Of a stretch of DNA of 14,302 nucleotides, positions 1-7,515 are shown one piece after another. Made by a program: the position numbers and the translations under genes. The notes under the pieces are model-generated. The model saw only the letters and a program-made list of their open reading frames with translations. It was not told where the DNA came from and did not search any database. The stretch's first letter is position 1; every line of letters begins with the position of its first letter. The DNA is from Bacteroidales bacterium UBA6346 (GTDB lineage Bacteria; Bacteroidota; Bacteroidia; Bacteroidales; UBA932), in contig DJSA01000101.1 in the NCBI GenBank assembly GCA_002438905.1, forward strand, positions 1 to 14,302, read 5' to 3'.

Positions 1-119
1 GCCCCGTCATCGTGGATGTACGAATTGGCGATTTTCACATACATGGGACGGCAGCGGGAGAAGATTCTTCCGAACTCCTCTTCCGTCAGTTCCCTGATAT
101 GAGCGTCATCGCCTTTCAT
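1..119 (-). CDS. ECF-type RNA polymerase sigma factor, N-terminal part (runs off left edge)
   Basis: The minus strand from the ATG at 119 reads 39 codons without a stop to the window edge. The peptide begins MKGDDAHIRELTEEEFGRIF and continues with CRPMYVKIANSYIHDDG. This matches the start of region 2 in Bacteroidota ECF sigma factors, where an F..l...y...l...A..y..d pattern is usual. A good promoter lies just upstream (147-179). The gene is divergent from fecR at 267, so it is the probable sigma partner of that anti-sigma factor and the probable activator of the SusC operon. In most Bacteroidales loci the sigma and anti-sigma genes run in the same direction, so this layout is less usual. Only the N-terminus is visible; regions 2.3-4 cannot be checked. 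Confidence 0.72.
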   Translation of the reverse strand, partial: MKGDDAHIRELTEEEFGRIFSRCRPMYVKIANSYIHDDG

Positions 120-146
120 TGCATCCCAGAACGCTGCTTTCCGCGA

Positions 147-179
147 CAAATATAGCGTTTCATTTCAGAATCTGACCAA
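147..179 (-). promoter_or_regulatory. Bacteroidota-type promoter for the left sigma factor
   Basis: Read on the minus strand, TATATTTG (154 down to 147) is a perfect match to the Bacteroidota -7 consensus TAnnTTTG. A TTG at 179-177 serves as the -33 element, with a 22-nt spacer. Transcription would begin near 140, giving a leader of about 20 nt before the ATG at 119. The spacer is slightly longer than the usual 19-21. Confidence 0.6.
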
Positions 180-187
180 TATTTACA

Positions 188-195
188 TAAATTTG
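188..195 (+). promoter_or_regulatory. Possible -7 element for fecR
   Basis: TAAATTTG on the plus strand matches TAnnTTTG and lies 71 nt before the fecR ATG. No TTG is found at the expected -33 distance, so this is a weak call. The 147-nt divergent gap must nevertheless hold a promoter for fecR. Confidence 0.25.
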
Positions 196-266
196 TTCTT
201 CCCGTTGAAATTTATTCATAAAATCTGTAAGGCCGGATTATTCACTCGTCTATAAACCGATAAAAA

Positions 267-1259
267 ATGAAAAAAGAGACAAAAATGATGACTGACGAAC
301 TCTTGTTCCGCTATTTCAGCAACGAGGCTTCCGCTGATGATGTCGCGCTCATAGAGCGTTGGATGGAGGAGAATCCGTCACATCAGAAAGATTTTGACGC
401 AGCGCATTTCCTTTTCAACGCCACCGTGCTCAGGGGAGATGAGATGGCTGCATTGCGTGATTCGGAGAAGGACAGGAAAGTCCGCCGGATGACGGTCATC
501 CGCAGGAGAGTGCTCCGCTATGCCGCTGGCGTGGCTGCGGTAGTCGTTGCAGGTGTCACCGGCGTTCTCGTTGAGAGGGAACTTTCCTACAGGGACATGA
601 TTGCACAGACAAACGTCATAGAGGTGCCTTCGGGACAGAGAATGTCGATTACGCTGAACGACGGCACGAGGGTCTGTCTGAACGGGAACTCTCGAATCGA
701 ATATCCTGCCCTCTTCGGACGTGGCGAGAGGCGCGTGAAACTTTCGGGCGAAGCTTATCTCGACGTCACCCATGACGAGAGGCATCCTTTTGTCGTCGAG
801 ACATATATGTCCGAAGTCGAGGTCCTCGGAACCAAGTTCAGCGTCTATGCCGACGAGTCCGACGGCCGTTTCGCGACAACATTGCAGGAAGGCTGCGTGA
901 GGGTCACGACGACCGGGGATGACAGATACTCCGAGCAGGTAGTGCTTTCTCCGAACGAGAAGGTTCGCTTCGAGAACAACCATCTGGTAGTGAGCGACGT
1001 CGATGCCGAGGAGTCAATGTCGTGGACCGACGGATATATAAACCTTCGAGGAGTGAGCTTCGCTGAACTTATGGAAAGGTTTGAATACACTTACGGTGTG
1101 AACATCGTCATCGACAGGGACGAGATGCCGCAGATAGGCTACCGCAGCGGAAAAATCCGTGTGTCCGAGGGCGTCGATTTCGCGCTGGGGATTCTCCAGA
1201 AGGCCTGTGACTTCACCTACACTACGGACTACGAGTCCAACACTATAACGATAAGATAG
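267..1259 (+). CDS. FecR-family anti-sigma factor with DUF4974 C-terminal domain
   Basis: An inner-membrane anti-sigma factor of 330 aa, a normal length for Bacteroidales FecR proteins. Residues 1-83 form the cytoplasmic sigma-binding part (ELLFRYFSNEAS, then an acidic helix). Residues 84-102 are one hydrophobic segment (YAAGVAAVVVAGVTGVLV). Residues 116-212 form the periplasmic FecR domain, with VPSGQRMSITLNDGTRVCLN and the VEVLGTKFSV motif. Residues 253-330 match DUF4974 (WTDGYINLRGVSFAELMERF ... YGVNI). In this family the C-terminal part senses the STN domain of a substrate-loaded SusC-type transporter and releases the ECF sigma factor. The SusC gene begins 92 nt downstream and does carry an STN domain. 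Translation could also begin at Met7 or Met8. The likely sigma partner is the divergent gene at 1-119. Confidence 0.9.
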   Translation: MKKETKMMTDELLFRYFSNEASADDVALIERWMEENPSHQKDFDAAHFLFNATVLRGDEMAALRDSEKDRKVRRMTVIRRRVLRYAAGVAAVVVAGVTGVLVERELSYRDMIAQTNVIEVPSGQRMSITLNDGTRVCLNGNSRIEYPALFGRGERRVKLSGEAYLDVTHDERHPFVVETYMSEVEVLGTKFSVYADESDGRFATTLQEGCVRVTTTGDDRYSEQVVLSPNEKVRFENNHLVVSDVDAEESMSWTDGYINLRGVSFAELMERFEYTYGVNIVIDRDEMPQIGYRSGKIRVSEGVDFALGILQKACDFTYTTDYESNTITIR

Positions 1260-1260
1260 A

Positions 1261-1290
1261 GCCGCTCTTGGAGCCGGCCGGCAATGCGGC
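1261..1290 (+). other. GC-rich hairpin between fecR and susC
   Basis: GCCGC at 1261-1265 pairs with GCGGC at 1286-1290, and the interval holds the self-complementary GCCGGCCGGC (1273-1282). It starts directly after the fecR stop. No T-run follows, so it is not a standard terminator; an attenuator or RNA-processing hairpin between fecR and susC is possible. The rest of the gap to 1351 is AT-rich and shows no clear promoter consensus. Confidence 0.3.
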
Positions 1291-1351
1291 TTGAGATCCG
1301 GGAGCAGTGCGATGAATATAAATTTATTTGATAACCAACCACATAGTTGAT

Positions 1352-4300
1352 ATGTGCAAGAAAGTATTATCCAGAATTACAGGCTTGCTGCTCGCGGCAT
1401 TTCTCCTTTCGATTGGCACGATTACGGCCTTCGCTCAGACGGAACGGAAGGTCAGCGTCGATGTGAAGGACATGAAGCTGGAGCAGGTGATGCGGCAGAT
1501 TGAGAAACAGACGGGCTGCGTTTTCCTCAACAAGGATGCGGACGTGGAACAGAAGGTTTCCGTGACCATTTCGGACAAGCCGCTCGACGAGGCTCTGAAC
1601 ATCCTTTTCAGCGGCCGCGACATTGACTGGAAGGTCGAGTCCGGTCACATAATCATCTCACAGAGAGAAATTTCCGCACCGGGGGGGCAGAAAGCGCCGG
1701 TTCATCCACAGTCTCCGGACTTGTCGTCGATGAGGAGGGACTGCCGGTCATCGGAGTCGGGGTCATAATCAAGGGCACTGCAATAGGCGCTGGGACGGAC
1801 CTTGACGGAAAATTCGCCTTCACCCTCCCCGAGGGAATGGAGAACTCGGTGCTTGAGTTTTCGTGCCTCGGCTACACCACGCAGGAGTTCAGGATAGGCT
1901 CCCGCCGGGTGTTCAACGTCACGATGAGCAGCGATGCAATCGTCATGGAGGGGACCGTGGTGACTGCCCTCGGAATCAAGCGTTCCGAGAAGGCCCTGAG
2001 CTACAATGTTCAGCAGATAAGCGCCGACGAGGTGACTGTAAATAAGGACGCGAACTTCATCAACTCCCTGAACGGAAAGGTCGCTGGGCTCAACATCAAC
2101 GCATCCTCGTCCGGAGTCGGCGGAGCGTCCAAGGTCGTCATGCGCGGTCAGAAGTCCATCTCTCAGTCCTCAAACGCGCTCTATGTCATTGACGGAGTCC
2201 CTATGTACACCACCGCAAGGGACGGGGGCACGCAGTTCGCCTCCCAGGGCGCGACCGACCCCATCGCCGACATCAATCCGGAGGACATCGAGAGCATATC
2301 CGTGCTCACGGGAGCGGCCGCTGCGGCTCTCTACGGCTCCGACGCCGCCAACGGTGCGATTGTCGTGACAACAAAGAAGGGAAAGGCAGGCAAGCTCACT
2401 GCCACGGCGTCGGCTTCAGTCGAAATCATGAACCCTTTTGTGCTTCCGCGTTTTCAGAACCGCTACGGCACGGGAGACCTCAACTCTTCGATAGGCTCGG
2501 ACGTGCGCAGCTGGGGAAGGCCGATGAACGAGGCGAACACCCCGGCTACAATCCGGCAAAGGACTATTTCAAGACCGGCGTGACGCACAACGAGAATGTT
2601 TCGGTGTCCATGGGAAACGAAAAGAACCAGAGCTATCTTTCAGGCTCTGTCATCGACTCCTACGGGATAGTTCCGAACAACGCATACCGACGCTATAACT
2701 TCACTTTCCGCAACACGACATCGTTTCTCGACGACAGGCTTCACCTCGACGTCGGGGCCGCGTATGTCCTCCAGAAGGACCGCAACATGACCAATCAGGG
2801 AACCTACAACAACCCTCTGGTCGGCGCGTACATCTTCCCTCGCGGGAACAGCTGGGATGCGGTGAAGATGTTCGAGCGCTATGACGTCACACGCCGCCTT
2901 TCCACCCAGTGGTGGCCGATAGGCGATGCGGGAATGACGATGCAGAACCCTTACTGGATCAACTACCGCAACCTCCGCGAGAACCGCAAGGACCGCTTCA
3001 CGCTCAACGCGCAACTCTCCTATGACATCCTTGACTGGCTCAATGTGTCCGGCAGGGTGAAGATGGACCAGTCAGCCACGAAATACACCGAGAAGTTCTA
3101 TGCATCGACTTTCACGCAGCTCACGGAAAGTTCGCAGAACGGTCTCTACGGCATCTCCGAGATGACCGACAGGCAGATTTACGCCGATTTCCTCGTGAAC
3201 GTGAACAAACGCTTCGGCGAGGACTGGAGCCTTCAGGTGAACCTCGGCACTTCCATTTCCGACATGTACTATGACGCTCTGAAGAACCGCGGCCCGATTG
3301 CGGACGGCGAGATGTCCGACGAGCGCGCCGGACTGGCGAACGTGTTCAATGTGCAGAACCTCAGCAACTCCACCAAGACGACGAGGCTTCAGGAAGGCTG
3401 GCGCGAGCAGACCCAGTCGGTCTTCGGTTCGGCCGAGGTCGGCTACAAGGGCGCTTACTATCTGACCCTCACCGCCCGCAACGACTGGCCTTCACAGCTT
3501 GCAGGCCCGCATTCCAACAGAAAGTCGTTCTTCTACCCTTCCGTCGGAGGCTCGGTGGTGCTGTCGCAGATTATTCCGAATATGCCCGAAAATCTTGAAT
3601 ATGTGAAGATTCGCGGCTCATACGCATCTGTCGGAACGGCCTTCGAACGCTACATCGCAAACCCGATGTACCAGTGGAACGCGAGCGGGCTGAGCTGGAA
3701 CACGCAGACGCAGTATCCGGTCTATGACCTCAAGCCCGAACTCACCGACTCATTCGAGGTCGGTCTGTCGCTGCGGTTCCTCAAATGGTTCAGCCTCGAC
3801 GCGACATATTACCGGACGAACACGAAGAATCAGACATTCAATCCCCAGATTTCCACGGGTTCAGGTTCATCGGACATATTCATCCAGTCCGGAGACGTCC
3901 TCAATCAGGGAACAGAAGTTACCCTCGGGTTCGGCAAGACATGGGACAAGTTCACATGGAACTCCAACTACACATTCTCGTTCAATCAGAACAGGATCAT
4001 GTCCTTGGCGGACAATGTGATGAATCCCGCTACGGGAGAGACTTTCTCCGTCTCGCAGCTTGACATGAACGGTCTTGGCCTGGCGCACTTCATCCTCCGC
4101 GAGGGCGGCACGCTCGGCGACCTCTATTCGCTCGCGGACTTCCAGTACGACACGAACGGCCGCATCGTCGTGAACGAAGACGGCAGCGTTACCCCGAAGA
4201 CTTTCAGCAGCAGCGACGACTACGTGAAGCTCGGCAGCGTCCTTCCAAAGTCGAACATGTCCTGGAGAAATGACTTCAGCATTGGCGGATTCAACTTCGG

Positions 4301-4739
4301 ATTCCTCATCACGGCACGAATCGGAGGCATCGTCTATTCGAGCACGCAGGCCATACTTGACTACTACGGCGTGTCCGAGGCCTCGGCGGAGGCGCGTGAC
4401 AGAGGAGGCGTGCTGATTAACGGCGGCGACCTGATTGACGCGAACCGCTGGTACAGTTCCGTCGGAGGATCCAACCCACTTCCGCAGGAATACACCTACT
4501 CCGCGACCAACGTGCGTCTTCAGGAGGCGTCGATAGGCTACACCATTCCCAAGAAAGTCCTCGGCAATGTGTGCGACCTCACTCTTTCTGTCGTGGGACG
4601 CAACCTCTGGATGATTTACAACAAGGCTCCGTTCGACCCTGAATCGATAGCGACTACGGGCAACTACTATCAGGGAATCGACCATTTCATGATGCCGTCG
4701 CTCCGGAGCTTCGGGTTCAACGTGAGGATGACATTCTAA
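1352..4739 (+). pseudogene. SusC/RagA-family TonB-linked outer-membrane transporter, two frameshifts
   Basis: SusC-type TonB-dependent transporter for glycan import across the outer membrane. From ATG 1352 (preferred over the TTG at 1328) there is a signal peptide ending TAFA-Q, then an STN domain (KVSVDVKDMKLEQVMRQIEK). The frame is lost at the G-run 1681-1687 and ends in a stop at 1768. The carboxypeptidase-regulatory-like domain (STVSGLVVDEEGLPV), plug (ALYVIDGVP; ESISVLTGAAAAALYG) and first barrel part continue in another frame to a TGA at 2583. A second shift at about 2541-2548 moves the protein to a third frame (GYNPAKDYFKTGVTHNENVS), which runs intact through the barrel to the terminal RMTF. 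Adding one base at each site gives one frame of about 1129 aa, normal for STN-containing SusC proteins. All domains are preserved, so this is either recent inactivation, phase variation or consensus error. STN presence fits FecR-coupled signalling. Confidence 0.9.
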
Positions 4740-4745
4740 TTATTT

Positions 4746-4750
4746 GGAGG
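4746..4750 (+). promoter_or_regulatory. Shine-Dalgarno sequence GGAGG fixing the susD start
   Basis: GGAGG lies 9 nt before the ATG at 4760, within the 20-nt gap after the susC stop. It is stronger than most ribosome sites in this window. It supports translation from 4760, which places the inverted repeat at 4782-4856 inside the coding sequence. Confidence 0.6.
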
Positions 4751-4759
4751 AATATAATT

Positions 4760-6466
4760 ATGGAAAACAATACAGAAAAAAGATTTCTCAGCTCACTTCG
4801 TTCGGTCGAAATGACAATGGAGTCCCGTCTGTCATTCCGAGCGAAGCCGAGGAATCTTTGCGCAGGGATAATCCCGGCTCTTTTCCTCGGGCTTGTCGCT
4901 GCCTCTTGCACAGGAAAATATCTGGAAATCAACACCAATCCCTACGAGGTGAACCGCGACCAGACCCTCACCGACGGCTATGCCATCTCTGCCGCCATCT
5001 CAGCGATGGGCGGAGCGGTGGTCTCGACGGACGTGAACACGGCTCAGTTCACTGACTGCCTCCTCGGCGGCCCCATGGGCGGCTACTACTCCACCACGGG
5101 CGCGTTCGAGAAGACCATAGATAACTTCAATCCGACCGACGACTGGACGAGGGTGCTTCTCGCCAGCGACAAGATTATCCCGACTCTCTACTCGAACCTT
5201 TCGGAGCTCCGCAGCATAACGGACGACCCTCTCACCCTCGCCATAGGCGACATAATCAAGGTCACGGCTATGCTCCGCGTCACCGACACCTACGGCCCGA
5301 TTCCATATTCACAGATCGGTCAGGGCGGGAAAATTACAGTGGCCTACGACTCGCAGGAGAAGGTCTATGACACGATGTTCGCCGAACTCGACGGAGCCAT
5401 AGCCTCGCTCACGGAGAACCGCCTCTCAAGCATATCCCCAAAGGCGGATCCGGTCTATGACGGCACTGCGGTAAAATGGTGCAGGTTCGCCAACTCGCTG
5501 AAGTTCAGGATGGCGATGCGCATCGTGTATGCTGCTCCGGAGAAGGCGAAGAAGATGGCCGAGGAGGCCGTGAACCACGAAATAGGGTGCTTTACGGACA
5601 ATTCCGACAACGCCATGCTCCGTCCGGTGGCATTCGGCGAAAAGGGCAATCCGCTCTACACTGCAATAAAGTACAACCAGCCTTCAGGCTCAGTGACGGG
5701 CGGCGACACCCACGCGGCTGCGGACATCATCTGCTACATGAACGGCTACAACGACCCGCGCCGCGCAAAATACTTCATCAAGTCCGAGTTCGAGGGCATC
5801 GACTGGGCCGGAATCCGCGTGAGCGTGGAGAAGCCGTCCCTCAACAGCGTGGGACGCAAGTATTCCGGAGTGAATGTCTCCACCACCGACCCTATCGTGT
5901 GGATGAATGCGGCCGAGGTCGCTTTCCTCAAGGCCGAGGCAAAGGCGGTGTTCGGATTCGACATGGGAGCGGGCACTGCGGAGGAGTTCTACAATGAGGG
6001 AATCCGTCTCTCCTTCGAGCAGAACGGCGTGGCCGGCTACGCGGACTACATCGCGAACGACACCGACAGGCCGTCCTCCTACACCGACCCGGCGGGGCTG
6101 AACAGCTACGCCACGCCGCTTTCCGACCTTACGGTCAAGTGGGACGAGTCGGCGACGACGGAGCAGAAGCAGGAGCGCATCATCATCCAGAAGTGGATTG
6201 CGAACTTCAACAACGGCATCGAGGCATGGTCCGACCATCGCCGCACCGGCTATCCCAAGTTCTTCCCGGCAAGCGACGCCGGCAACAAGAGTTCCGGAAC
6301 CGTGGATAATGAGTTCGGGGCGAGGAGAATGCCCTACCCGCTCGCGGAATACTCCAACAACGGAGAGAACGTGAACGAGGCCGTGGCCAATTATCTCGGA
6401 GGCCCGGACAGGATGAGCACACGGCTCTGGTGGGACTGCAACCCGGCGCTCGGGACGAAAAAGTGA
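4760..6466 (+). CDS. SusD/RagB-like surface glycan-binding lipoprotein (SusD_2 type) with extended leader
   Basis: Outer-membrane lipoprotein that caps the SusC channel and binds the glycan, 568 aa. The lipobox is VAASC with Cys50, preceded by a hydrophobic stretch (AGIIPALFLGLVAAS). Family signs include LAIGDIIKVTAMLRVTDTYG with PIPYSQ, the EVAFLKAEA helix, and near residues 473-503 IIIQKWIANFNNGIEAWSDH followed by RRTGYPKFFP. That last motif is typical of the SusD_2 subfamily that accompanies host-glycan and GH18 loci. The gene starts 20 nt after susC. The leader before Cys50 is about twice the usual length: residues 8-32 are encoded by an inverted repeat (4782-4856), which supplies the basic residues RAKPRN before the hydrophobic core. 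Otherwise the frame is intact. Confidence 0.9.
   Translation: MENNTEKRFLSSLRSVEMTMESRLSFRAKPRNLCAGIIPALFLGLVAASCTGKYLEINTNPYEVNRDQTLTDGYAISAAISAMGGAVVSTDVNTAQFTDCLLGGPMGGYYSTTGAFEKTIDNFNPTDDWTRVLLASDKIIPTLYSNLSELRSITDDPLTLAIGDIIKVTAMLRVTDTYGPIPYSQIGQGGKITVAYDSQEKVYDTMFAELDGAIASLTENRLSSISPKADPVYDGTAVKWCRFANSLKFRMAMRIVYAAPEKAKKMAEEAVNHEIGCFTDNSDNAMLRPVAFGEKGNPLYTAIKYNQPSGSVTGGDTHAAADIICYMNGYNDPRRAKYFIKSEFEGIDWAGIRVSVEKPSLNSVGRKYSGVNVSTTDPIVWMNAAEVAFLKAEAKAVFGFDMGAGTAEEFYNEGIRLSFEQNGVAGYADYIANDTDRPSSYTDPAGLNSYATPLSDLTVKWDESATTEQKQERIIIQKWIANFNNGIEAWSDHRRTGYPKFFPASDAGNKSSGTVDNEFGARRMPYPLAEYSNNGENVNEAVANYLGGPDRMSTRLWWDCNPALGTKK
4782..4856. repeat. Imperfect inverted repeat of dispersed type inside the susD leader
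   Basis: The left arm 4782-4816 begins GATTTCTCAGCT and ends GAAATGACA. The right arm 4830-4856 begins TGTCATTCCGAGCGAAG and ends GAGGAATC. The reverse complement of the right arm matches the left arm with a few mismatches and two 3-nt gaps; the spacer is 13 nt. From memory, this sequence (one frame reads VIPSEAEESL) occurs as a dispersed palindromic repeat in many bacterial genomes, usually between genes. Here it lies in frame in the signal-peptide region of the SusD gene. Copy number in this genome cannot be seen from the window. Confidence 0.75.
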
Positions 6467-6534
6467 GTGGCTGGGAACGCTTTAGAAGCTGTTTGAATTT
6501 TTGTTCAGTTATATCGTGAAGCAGAAACTGTAAT

Positions 6535-7512
6535 ATGAAAGGATTTGTAAAGACATCAATAATCGCCCTCGCGGCATCGTCGCTCGTCGCCGTCTCCTGT
6601 GCCAAGTGGACACAGCCGGAGAGCCTGGACTTCCGCCGCGAGACCCCGGAGCAGATTGATCCGGCGGGGTATGAGACTCGGTTAAAGGCAGTGCGTGAGT
6701 GGAAACGCACTGTCCATAACATAACTATAGCCACAATCAGCGGGACATCATCAACTCCTTCGTTCCGTTGGCAGCATCCGAAAGACATTCCCGACAGCGT
6801 CGATTTCATCTGCATCAAGGATTTTTCCGGACTGCATGAGAGTCTCGCGGACGAACTTGCCTATGTGCGTGAAAAGAAAGGTACTGCAAGCCTCGCATAC
6901 ATTGATTATTCCGCGATTGCAGAGTCCTGGTCACAGATTGAGGATGAAAATGAGGATTCCATGCTCACTGACGCGGACAGAGACGAGTATTTCAAGGAAA
7001 ATGTGGCCGCTCTGTTGGATTCGGCGGAAAAGTCAGGCTTTGACGGTCTGATGGTTTCGGTGGAGCAGATTGAATATGCCTCAGACGACGTTTTCATCAG
7101 TGCCGTAAAATCTTGGAAAGAAAAGCGTCCGGATGCCCCGGTAGTCCTGCGCGGATATGCCAAACACATCTCAGATACGGAATTTGCATCGTCCTGTGCG
7201 TACTATGTAGTGGTCGCGGGTGAACTGTCGTCGCCGGGTCAGCTGATTCTGGAGACCACGAGATGCATCGGAAGCGTTCTTCCGTCTGACCGCGTACTCC
7301 TTGAGGTCTCCGTCCCTTCCTCCGAGACTCCAGAACAGACTGGAATCGCTCCGGAAGCTGCGGCCGAGTGGGTGCTTGCACAGAAGGACAACAGAAACTT
7401 TACGCCTCAGGGGATTGTCTTCGGCAATGCGGAGGACGACTATTGGCGGAATGACAGAAATTACGGGTCGTTGAGGACTGTTATCGAAATACTGAATCCA
7501 CAAGTTAAATAG
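6535..7512 (+). CDS. GH18-like lipoprotein with degenerate catalytic motif (BT1044/BT3985-like)
   Basis: A 325-aa lipoprotein with signal peptide and lipobox AVSC (Cys22). The remaining sequence looks like a compact GH18 barrel of the Bacteroides endoglycosidase type: VDFICIKDFSG (residues 89-99), GTASLAYIDYSAI (116-128), then SGFDGLMVSVEQIEY (167-181), PDAPVVLRGYAKH (199-211). In GH18 the catalytic motif is DGxxxDxE. Here it reads D170-G-L-M-V-S175-V-E177, so the acid Glu is kept but the preceding assisting Asp is Ser. This suggests weak or no hydrolysis and a role as a surface glycan-binding protein. The gene follows susD by 68 nt and is only 3 nt from the next gene, so it is in the same operon. 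Family assignment rests on overall pattern and locus position; catalytic status is inference. Confidence 0.75.
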   Translation: MKGFVKTSIIALAASSLVAVSCAKWTQPESLDFRRETPEQIDPAGYETRLKAVREWKRTVHNITIATISGTSSTPSFRWQHPKDIPDSVDFICIKDFSGLHESLADELAYVREKKGTASLAYIDYSAIAESWSQIEDENEDSMLTDADRDEYFKENVAALLDSAEKSGFDGLMVSVEQIEYASDDVFISAVKSWKEKRPDAPVVLRGYAKHISDTEFASSCAYYVVVAGELSSPGQLILETTRCIGSVLPSDRVLLEVSVPSSETPEQTGIAPEAAAEWVLAQKDNRNFTPQGIVFGNAEDDYWRNDRNYGSLRTVIEILNPQVK

Positions 7513-7515
7513 GCC

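Noticed and set aside
1837..2583. Stand-alone 248-aa plug-domain protein with its own ATG
   Set aside because: It is the middle part of the frameshifted susC gene; its start lies inside the regulatory-like domain and has no ribosome site.
3867..4685. 272-codon minus-strand open frame
   Set aside because: It is antisense to a well-supported susC barrel region and resembles no protein family; a shadow of GC-biased codon use.
2580..4739. Separate 719-aa TonB-dependent barrel protein
   Set aside because: It continues susC after the second frameshift and has no signal peptide or plug domain.
5690..6238. 182-codon minus-strand open frame inside susD
   Set aside because: Arginine- and valine-rich shadow with no recognisable motif, opposite a conserved SusD sequence.
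6467..6534. 68-nt gap between susD and the GH18-like gene, with a T-rich AAGCTGTTTGAATTTTTG segment
   Set aside because: It has the look of a recurring intergenic sequence, but I find no second copy in the window, no clear hairpin and no promoter match, so I make no call.
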